64,000 nt of DNA from an uncultured Rickettsiales bacterium (GTDB taxonomy: Bacteria; Pseudomonadota; Alphaproteobacteria; Rs-D84). Numbering within the stretch: the stretch's first letter is position 1; every line of letters starts with the position of its first letter. The position numbers and the translations under genes were made by a program. Shown piece by piece: positions 58,163-64,000 of the stretch. Under the pieces are notes generated by a model. It had not been told where the DNA came from and ran no database searches. It saw only the letters and a program-made list of their open reading frames with translations. The DNA lies in the NCBI GenBank assembly GCA_900546225.1, contig URBZ01000002.1, forward strand, positions 62,001 to 126,000, given 5' to 3'.

Positions 58163-59488
58163 TTATTTTAGATCCTCAAATGCTTTCGCCATTGTCGGGT
58201 TATTTCTTGTCAAACGTTTTATTGATAAATTCTGCGCTTTATCATTAGCCAAACGCAGATTATTTTCAGTCCCGAGTAAGGCATCCTTTATTTTTTGCAA
58301 GTGATCTATTGTCTTATCAATTTCTTCTATAGCCTTCTTGAATTTGTCGCTGGCTGTTTTATAATTCCGACCAAAGCGATCTCTAAACTCATTCATTTCT
58401 GCTTCAAAATTTGAGACATCGATATTGGCCTGCTTGTATTCTGCAATTTGTTGTTTGTATTGAACAGAATTCAGTGCCGCATTCCGTAACAATGTTATAA
58501 TTGGAATAAAACATTGTGGTCTTACAACATACATTTTTGGATATTTGTGCGACACATCAACAATACCAGCATTATATAATTCATTGTCAGATTCCAGCAA
58601 CGAAACCAAAACAGCATATTCACAATTTTTATCCTTTCGGTCTTTATCAAGTTCTTTGAAAAAATCTTCATTTTTGTGTTTTGTGGCTGTTGTATCCATC
58701 TCGTTTTTCATTTCAAACATAATGGATATAAATTCCGTTTTTTTATCAACATCTGCATAATCACGAAATATAAAATCGCCCTTACTTCCATTCTTGACTT
58801 CGTTGTCTTTTTCGAAATATGCATTTGGGAATGCTGCAGGCCGCATCCGTTCAAATTCAATATGACAGTGTTGTTCCAATGTCTCTCCTACCATTTTTGT
58901 GGACATTTTTGTTTTCATGTCCTTGTATAGCGCAATTTCGACATCTTTTGCCTTTAATTGTGCATCATATTCACTTTTTAATGTTTGTTGTTTTAATTCA
59001 ATATCTTGTGCGGCCGCCTTTACTTCGCCCTGCAAGGCAAGAATTTGCGCGTCTTTTTCAAAAAGCATATCCTTTGATTTACTTAATGCCTTTTCTACTG
59101 CAATTACCTTTTCCTGCTCTGATGCATTTATACGTGCTTTGAATTCGACAATTTGTTCATTCAAACATGCAATAGACTTTGCTTTGTCCGCTTCTATACC
59201 CGCAATTTTTAACTTCATTTCAGCCGCAGCATCGCGCTCTGCCGATGAAATTTTCTCTTTGAGTGTTGCTATTTCTTCTTTTAACGCAGAAATTGATAAT
59301 TCTTTATCGTTTTTTGCCTGTTCTTTTAATAAGTCGATTTCACTTTTTGATTGCGCCTTATATTGTTGTAATCGCAACGCAACCTCCTTGTCAAACTCAA
59401 CATTTTTAATTTGACTTACAATCGCTGCATAACCCGATTCATCAATAGTGAATTGCGTATTACATTTCGGACATTTTATCTCGTGCAT
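58163..59488 (-). CDS. DUF2130-type protein (RmuC-like nuclease fold) with zinc motif
   Basis: 441 residues from ATG 59488 (AAGGAG upstream). N-terminal MHEIKCPKCNTQFTIDESGY carries C-x2-C. Then comes a coiled coil of about 170 residues and a C-terminal domain: GETLEQHCHIEFERMRPAAF, DFIFRDYADVDKKTEFISIM, FEMKNEMDTTATKHKNEDFF. The E...D...ExK-like set (FEMKNE) recalls PD-(D/E)xK nucleases of the RmuC/DUF2130 group. Such proteins often sit in defence and restriction islands. 17 bp upstream of the AAA_13 gene and 10 bp downstream of the WYL gene. Confidence 0.8.
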   Translation of the reverse strand: MHEIKCPKCNTQFTIDESGYAAIVSQIKNVEFDKEVALRLQQYKAQSKSEIDLLKEQAKNDKELSISALKEEIATLKEKISSAERDAAAEMKLKIAGIEADKAKSIACLNEQIVEFKARINASEQEKVIAVEKALSKSKDMLFEKDAQILALQGEVKAAAQDIELKQQTLKSEYDAQLKAKDVEIALYKDMKTKMSTKMVGETLEQHCHIEFERMRPAAFPNAYFEKDNEVKNGSKGDFIFRDYADVDKKTEFISIMFEMKNEMDTTATKHKNEDFFKELDKDRKDKNCEYAVLVSLLESDNELYNAGIVDVSHKYPKMYVVRPQCFIPIITLLRNAALNSVQYKQQIAEYKQANIDVSNFEAEMNEFRDRFGRNYKTASDKFKKAIEEIDKTIDHLQKIKDALLGTENNLRLANDKAQNLSIKRLTRNNPTMAKAFEDLK

Positions 59489-59498
59489 ATATTTCTCC

Positions 59499-59831
59499 TT
59501 AAATCTTGGACACATCTAGGTCAACATGCGCGACACACTGCTGCTCACATTTGTGTTGACACTGTTCATCTGTGTACCATTGACCATCACGCACAACCAA
59601 GCGAGACATTTTTGCAATTTTAAAGCAACGCCACGACGCAGGTATTTCCGTTGGTATCTGCCCTTTGCTGCTTTCTCCAGCAAACTGATACCCTAGCAAC
59701 TGTTCTTGGCCTTGGTCATTCAATCCGATTATATGTGGACACACTTCTCGATGAAATCCGTCATAATCAAAAAACAATTGCTGTTTGTGCTCAATTGCAC
59801 CCCTAATAACCATATAGTTTTCAGACGCCAT
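59499..59831 (-). CDS. Short WYL-domain protein
   Basis: 110 residues from ATG 59831 (AGAGGAAAA upstream). The WYL-like core reads AIEHKQQLFFDYDGFHREVC, PHIIGLNDQGQEQLLGYQFA and FKIAKMSRLVVRDG. The tail has four cysteines (EQCQHKCEQQCVAH). No HTH is attached. WYL domains sense nucleic acid or nucleotide ligands and regulate CRISPR and other defence systems. First gene of the operon leading to DUF2130 and AAA_13, so it may regulate or trigger them. Confidence 0.75.
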   Translation of the reverse strand: MASENYMVIRGAIEHKQQLFFDYDGFHREVCPHIIGLNDQGQEQLLGYQFAGESSKGQIPTEIPASWRCFKIAKMSRLVVRDGQWYTDEQCQHKCEQQCVAHVDLDVSKI

Positions 59832-60431
59832 GCTTTTTCCTCTTGTTTTACAATAAAGAGATAGCACACATTAGGAACAAAAGCAATAACTTATTGTAAT
59901 TACTGTATTTTAGGAAATTTTTCCCAATATTTTTGTGATATATTGCTTTTATGTGCAACATAACTGGATATATTGTCGCGCATCACGCGCTTTTTTGCAC
60001 CAATACAGAGTATTACAGACCACAATTCAACCACAGGTTGTACAAAGACGAAAATTCAATTTATTTTTTACAAACATCCTAACCATCAGACAAAATTCGC
60101 GTGATACGCGAATTTATGCAAATATTCAATCACCGGTTACACAATGCGTTTTTTATAAAGAAATCAACCAATACTAGAATTTACACCTAATTTTGTACTA
60201 TATGCAAACTTTTTTACAACTTTACACATTTATACCATTTAGACAATCGACATCTGAAAACCGCCCTGCAATTCAACCATTGGTTGAATTGTTTATATTT
60301 TTCTATCACTGCTTACAAAAACAGCTGTTTTTTCTACCACAGATTGTATTTTATGACAAAATCAACTTATTGTAGAATACACTGTTCGTTTTTTGAGATT
60401 TTACGTAATTATCACACAAAAAACATATCTC
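59832..60431. other. AT-rich region between defence operon and CRISPR array, with possible decayed repeats
   Basis: 600 bp without a gene. From about 60171 rightwards, repeat-like fragments can be aligned every 65-66 bp in register with the array (starts near 60171, 60236, 60301, 60366). The one at 60366 is the best: it keeps TTAT, TCGT and TTTGA at matching positions. Palindromes CAATTCAACC-att-GGTTGAATTG (60272-60294) and AATTCGCG-tgata-CGCGAATT (60094-60114) are also present. The left end should hold the promoter of the WYL operon. Confidence 0.4.
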
Positions 60432-61325
60432 GTTATAGGCTGCTTCTCAAATCGTCTTTGATATAATCATTTTTTCGTTCGCTTTTCGCAACTTACAGTT
60501 ATAGGTTGCTTCTCAAATCGTCTTTGATATAATGTGAATTACCAGAAATAGGCAATTTAACCTGTTATAGGTTGCTTCTCAAATCGTCTTTGATATAATT
60601 TATATGCTTAGCATGTGCGAGCGTCTACGGTTATAGGTTGCTTCTCAAATCGTCTTTGATATAATCCAGCATTCGCAACGGTACAAATCAACCCGGTTAT
60701 AGGTTGCTTCTCAAATCGTCTTTGATATAATCGAAATATGTAGAACAGAGCACTCGAAGGAGTTATAGGTTGCTTCTCAAATCGTCTTTGATATAATGGC
60801 ACATCTTTGTCAACCTGCGCCTGCAAAGTTATAGGTTGCTTCTCAAATCGTCTTTGATATAATGTCAACAGTCGCAATAACATTTCCCATCGTGTTATAG
60901 GTTGCTTCTCAAATCGTCTTTGATATAATAAAAAGGATTAAGCTATGATACTCAGAGATGTTATAGGTTGCTTCTCAAATCGTCTTTGATATAATGTCAA
61001 CAGTCGCAATAACATTTCCCATCGTGTTATAGGTTGCTTCTCAAATCGTCTTTGATATAATAACACAATCCCGGTGTGGTATGTAAACCTGGTTATAGGT
61101 TGCTTCTCAAATCGTCTTTGATATAATCGAATTCAAAGACCTTGATTGGGCGCATTTGTTATAGGTTGCTTCTCAAATCGTCTTTGATATAATATTCGGG
61201 GTTGTACCACGTAACACAATTCCGTTATAGGTTGCTTCTCAAATCGTCTTTGATATAATAAACCATTCGAACACATTTACACGTGCAATGTTATAGGTTG
61301 CTTCTCAAATCGTCTTTGATATAAT
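60432..61325 (+). CRISPR. Type II-C CRISPR array, 14 repeats, 13 spacers
   Basis: Fourteen 36-bp repeats at a strict 66-bp period (30-bp spacers). Repeats start GTTATAGGTTGCTTCTC and end TTTGATATAAT. The first (60432-60467) differs at one base (GGCTGC), the rest are identical. Spacers 7 (60864-60893) and 9 (60996-61025) are identical. Each repeat holds TTGCTT at positions 9-14 and TATAAT at 31-36, 16 bp apart: a promoter reading rightwards into the next spacer, as described for type II-C Neisseria meningitidis. The GTTxTAG...TAxAAT frame is typical for type II. The degenerate end is on the left, away from cas2. Confidence 0.97.
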
Positions 61326-61329
61326 AGAC

Positions 61330-61369
61330 ACACAAAAACCCACTGATAAAAGTGGGTTTTTGTGTATTA
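61330..61369 (+). terminator. Strong terminator at the right end of the CRISPR array
   Basis: ACACAAAAACCCACT (61330-61344), loop gataaa, AGTGGGTTTTTGTGT (61351-61365): 15-bp perfect stem, placed 4 bp after the last repeat. Supports rightward array transcription and would also stop the cas operon from the other side. Confidence 0.88.
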
Positions 61370-61428
61370 TATTCAACAAAAAACGTACGTATTGCCATCG
61401 GCTGATGACGAATCGTCTTGTTTTTTTA

Positions 61429-61734
61429 TCAAAACATCAGTAATTGTTGCGAACTGATTTTTTCTGCCGTGGGCGCATCGCCAACCAAAAACAGCATATC
61501 TGCGAATTGTTTTTCCGTGACGGTTAAAACCCTGATTGAACCAGATGGCGGCGTCAAATGTCGCAATCGTTGTAAATGCTTCTCCATTCCGGCCAACCCC
61601 TTGACTATTCGGGAATATACCGAGAATTGCATCATGTAATACCCGTCGTTCAACAAGTCGTTTCTGAAACGCGTAGCATATTTCCGTTCACGCTTTGTGC
61701 CAACGGGCAAATCAAAGAATACTATTATACGCAT
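61429..61734 (-). CDS. cas2: CRISPR-associated endonuclease Cas2
   Basis: 101 residues from ATG 61734 (AGGAAAAA upstream). RIIVFFDLPVGTKRERKYAT with the conserved Asp at the end of strand 1 (FFDLP), then YYMMQFSVYSRIVKG and VLTVTEKQFADMLFLVGD. Cas2 dimers bridge Cas1 in spacer integration. 28 bp downstream of cas1 and about 100 bp from the array. Confidence 0.93.
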   Translation of the reverse strand: MRIIVFFDLPVGTKRERKYATRFRNDLLNDGYYMMQFSVYSRIVKGLAGMEKHLQRLRHLTPPSGSIRVLTVTEKQFADMLFLVGDAPTAEKISSQQLLMF

Positions 61735-61762
61735 AAATTTTTCCTGACGGTTGTACAACATT

Positions 61763-62677
61763 TTAGTTCTGGGTATTTACTATTTCTGGTGCTGATTTTA
61801 TAGATGGCAATTTCAATGCATCTAAGTTTTTATTACAAAAACATGTTGCCACGGATTCTGCATACAGCGGCATGGCATTCAGCACCGAATGTCGAACACC
61901 ACCAAAGGCGCAACTGTGCAATAATACCGACACCAATCGTTGTTTGATATTTGGGGTTAAATGCGCACAACCATCAAAATCAAATGACAGCACAATAAAG
62001 TCCACAAATGGCCGCCACGGTTCAATCATGTCGTCGACCATGCAAAAATTATCAAGTTTGTTACAATGATGTACGCCATAAAAAGGTAACAGACCCGCAC
62101 CAACCGCGCTGCGTGCGACACACCCGCGTAATATGGCATAGCCGTAATTCAATGCATGATTTCGTACATCGGCATCATCACTGCGGTTGAAATTTTCCCA
62201 CAGGGCCGACCAATAGATACGAGCCGCAAGCCCCTCTATATTTTTAGTGTCACCAGACGCGACATTTTCAGCCAAAATTTCCAAACGCTTATATGCGGGA
62301 TTATCACACAACTTTAAGATTGCCGATTGATTTCGAATTTTTTGTTTAACAATTTCTTGCCACATACGTTTACGGAATGGCAACGACGATGCAATTTGTG
62401 CATGCGCAATTTCAGTATATCTGGAATTATTATGAAACGGAAAGAATGCACCATTCGGCAGGTGTGACGCATCACAAGAAAACGCAACCACGCCGTTTTC
62501 AGCCAATTCAGACATCAGCGCAGATGTAATTTGAATCTGGGGATTTTCCAGTATGACAACCGCGATATCTTCTAATGGGATATCTTGGACACCACCGGTG
62601 TCACCAGTCCAGTGCAGTTGCTTGTGCCGAACACAAATCCGACATGGATTTGTCAGGGTCAGAATACGCCAAGACAT
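61763..62677 (-). CDS. cas1: CRISPR-associated integrase Cas1 (type II)
   Basis: 304 residues. Metal ligands fit NIEGLAARIYWSALW (Glu), PFYGVHHCNKLDNFCM (His) and DDMIEPWRPFVDFIV (Asp/Glu). N-terminal strand domain with GDTGGVQDIPLEDIAVVILE and VVAFSCDASHLPNGAF. Cas1 catalyses spacer integration with Cas2. AAAGGACA precedes the ATG at 62677. 48 bp after cas9 stop. No csn2 or cas4 follows, in keeping with type II-C. Confidence 0.96.
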   Translation of the reverse strand: MSWRILTLTNPCRICVRHKQLHWTGDTGGVQDIPLEDIAVVILENPQIQITSALMSELAENGVVAFSCDASHLPNGAFFPFHNNSRYTEIAHAQIASSLPFRKRMWQEIVKQKIRNQSAILKLCDNPAYKRLEILAENVASGDTKNIEGLAARIYWSALWENFNRSDDADVRNHALNYGYAILRGCVARSAVGAGLLPFYGVHHCNKLDNFCMVDDMIEPWRPFVDFIVLSFDFDGCAHLTPNIKQRLVSVLLHSCAFGGVRHSVLNAMPLYAESVATCFCNKNLDALKLPSIKSAPEIVNTQN

Positions 62678-62725
62678 TTAATTGTCCTTTGTTTGTATCC
62701 TTTCCCACACAGGTGATATAGTGCA

Positions 62726-64000
62726 CTATTTTCGTTTTACAACCGGCGTGCGCTGTTCTGGCAACTTTATCGGTTTTGGTGTACCCAGTAATGACACAGC
62801 AAACTTTTCAATGTTTGTGCATTTACCAACAGATTTTTTCACAACCTGTGTCCGATTGTTATCTTGGCGATACAATATGAAGTTTGTGCCATGATCCATT
62901 TTGGTGATATATCCTTCGTACACACCATCTGCAGCGGTCAGGCGAACATAATCGTCCTTGTGTAACGAACAGACAAATTCACCATCTGGGACTTTGAAGA
63001 CATCGTCATCTTTCCCCTTGGTATCGGTAACAAAAATCGGAACACACACGTATTTGCCATGCGCATTGCGCCAAATATCAAATCGAAACATATCGCCACG
63101 AACAGCGCGTCCATGTCGAATTTCCAGTGATCCTTTGTCGCGATTTTTATTCAGACCACGTTTTGAACGATATGATTTTGGATCTGCGTAAATTGTTTCA
63201 TCGTGCGCCGCACCCGTGGCGTTACAACGTGGCGGGCGCGATACAATAATATCGTTCAAGCAGGAGATAACATCAGTACGAAAACCGTTCCATGGTTCTT
63301 GGATAGAAGTTTTCAGTGCGGTATACCATGCCTGACCATATTTTTGAATCAGCGCATATTTGTTTTCAAATCGCGCCGACAGCGTTGACAGGTACTTTAC
63401 CATACCCTGTGTCGCACATGCGATTACAATCGCGTCTTGGGCATGATGTTTGTCTGATTCATCACGATTTTTGACCAAGCCCCACTGGTGACGCAGATAG
63501 TCCGTCAAAGAACCAGTACGCACCAATACTCGCTTTTTTATATCATCAGATGCAGGCCAATCGATACCATATTCCAAATATTCCGTGGCGAACTTGGCAA
63601 TAGTGGCATTATCATTCGCGTTACGTTCAATAAAACCGTTTTGTTCGGCATCACACTTGGGTAAATCGGTGTTCGTCAATTTTTTGAACTTTGCAGGATT
63701 ATGCAAGGCACGCGCACGCACCGTCATGTCATAAAATTGTTCAGATGTCAGAAACTCATATGGCGTTTTGCTGCCCTTGCGTTGATTACATTCGTGACAG
63801 ACCAAAACCCTGTTGCTCTGCGAATTATCAAGGGAACGCGAATATGGCAAAATATGGTCTATTTCATACGCCCCCCAATCACCAGCAGCCAATACCGCAT
63901 TACAGTATGGGCACTTGCCACCCTGCTCCATATACAATTTATACTTAAAGTAATTTTTGCCGTACTCTTTGCGGGCTTCTTCGGTTGCCTGACGATTGCG
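62726..64000 (-). CDS. cas9: CRISPR-associated nuclease Cas9 (type II-C), N-terminal part outside window
   Basis: The frame is open from the right edge to stop at 62726 (about 424 residues seen). HNH domain: GKCPYCNAVL, then YEIDHILPYSRSLDNSQSNR with the catalytic DH and VCHECNQRKGSKTP with the Asn; the two CxxC pairs flank it. RuvC-III follows in ESDKHHAQDAIVIACATQGM (HHAxDA). The rest is wedge and PAM-interacting domain, short as in II-C. The RuvC-I, bridge helix and REC lobe lie beyond 64000. Cas9 cuts DNA guided by crRNA:tracrRNA. No tracrRNA was found in the window. Confidence 0.96.
   Translation of the reverse strand, partial: RNRQATEEARKEYGKNYFKYKLYMEQGGKCPYCNAVLAAGDWGAYEIDHILPYSRSLDNSQSNRVLVCHECNQRKGSKTPYEFLTSEQFYDMTVRARALHNPAKFKKLTNTDLPKCDAEQNGFIERNANDNATIAKFATEYLEYGIDWPASDDIKKRVLVRTGSLTDYLRHQWGLVKNRDESDKHHAQDAIVIACATQGMVKYLSTLSARFENKYALIQKYGQAWYTALKTSIQEPWNGFRTDVISCLNDIIVSRPPRCNATGAAHDETIYADPKSYRSKRGLNKNRDKGSLEIRHGRAVRGDMFRFDIWRNAHGKYVCVPIFVTDTKGKDDDVFKVPDGEFVCSLHKDDYVRLTAADGVYEGYITKMDHGTNFILYRQDNNRTQVVKKSVGKCTNIEKFAVSLLGTPKPIKLPEQRTPVVKRK

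Noticed and set aside
60236..60300. Possible tracrRNA tail (ACATCTGAAAACCGCC and a following palindrome)
   Set aside because: No anti-repeat complementary to GGTTGCTTCTCAAATCG precedes it on either strand. It aligns better as a decayed repeat in register with the array. The tracrRNA is more likely upstream of cas9, outside the window.
60608..60883. Open frame of 91 codons across the CRISPR array
   Set aside because: It translates repeats and spacers (YQRRFEKQPIT recurring every 22 residues) and is an artefact of the 66-bp period.

Overview
The window looks like a chromosomal segment of an uncultured, probably gut-associated, Gram-negative alphaproteobacterium. Housekeeping genes support this: LpxI-type lipid A synthesis, Lgt, LptE, ParC, PriA, MiaA, GapA and ZapA. 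Clear lipoboxes, a VirB11 ATPase and Rickettsiales-like palindromic repeats agree. Anaerobic NrdD/NrdG and a blood-group-type (GT6) glycosyltransferase point to an anoxic, animal-associated habitat. The assignment is inferred from gene content; no rRNA gene is present.

Layout. 1-7.9 kb: a regulator pair in front of a truncated birA, two tandem candidate structured RNAs, an XRE regulator, an outer-membrane barrel/RNA methyltransferase operon, lpxI, lipoproteins and virB11. 7.9-22.3 kb: priA, miaA, gapA, tRNAs Asp, Glu and Leu, oleate hydratase, rpmG, parC and zapA. Behind tRNA-Asp and tRNA-Glu lie two related small elements, each ending in a copy of the tRNA 3' end. 22.3-30.5 kb: envelope proteins of unknown function (one with a probable murein-hydrolase domain) around lptE-holA-map and a frameshifted radC. 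30.5-42.5 kb: acyl-CoA synthetase, an NrdR-controlled anaerobic ribonucleotide reductase operon whose glycyl-radical domain is a separate small gene, ogt, a LysR regulator, single-chain GlyRS, lgt and the GT6 gene.

42.6-59.9 kb is an AT-richer accessory island beginning just after tRNA-Ser and a serine-recombinase remnant. It holds (i) a cluster of two aminoacyl-tRNA-synthetase-like enzymes, two SAM methyltransferases and an MccF/LdcA-like S66 peptidase, which resembles a small-molecule production or immunity locus for a synthetase-directed inhibitor; (ii) a zincin-like peptidase; (iii) an operon with a DnaJ-domain protein behind a structured leader; (iv) a WYL / DUF2130 / AAA_13 ATPase operon that looks like a defence module. 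59.9-64 kb is a type II-C CRISPR-Cas locus: 14 repeats of 36 bp, cas2, cas1, and cas9 cut by the window edge. Each repeat carries a promoter-like -35/-10 pair, so spacers are probably transcribed individually towards a strong terminator facing cas2.

Strongest novelty candidates: the split NrdD; a three-copy family of switch-like leader RNAs with terminators (upstream of the XRE, GT6 and DnaJ-operon genes); the synthetase-like/MccF cluster; the AAA_13 operon next to CRISPR; and the tRNA-tail elements. All identifications come from reading the sequence; no database search was possible.
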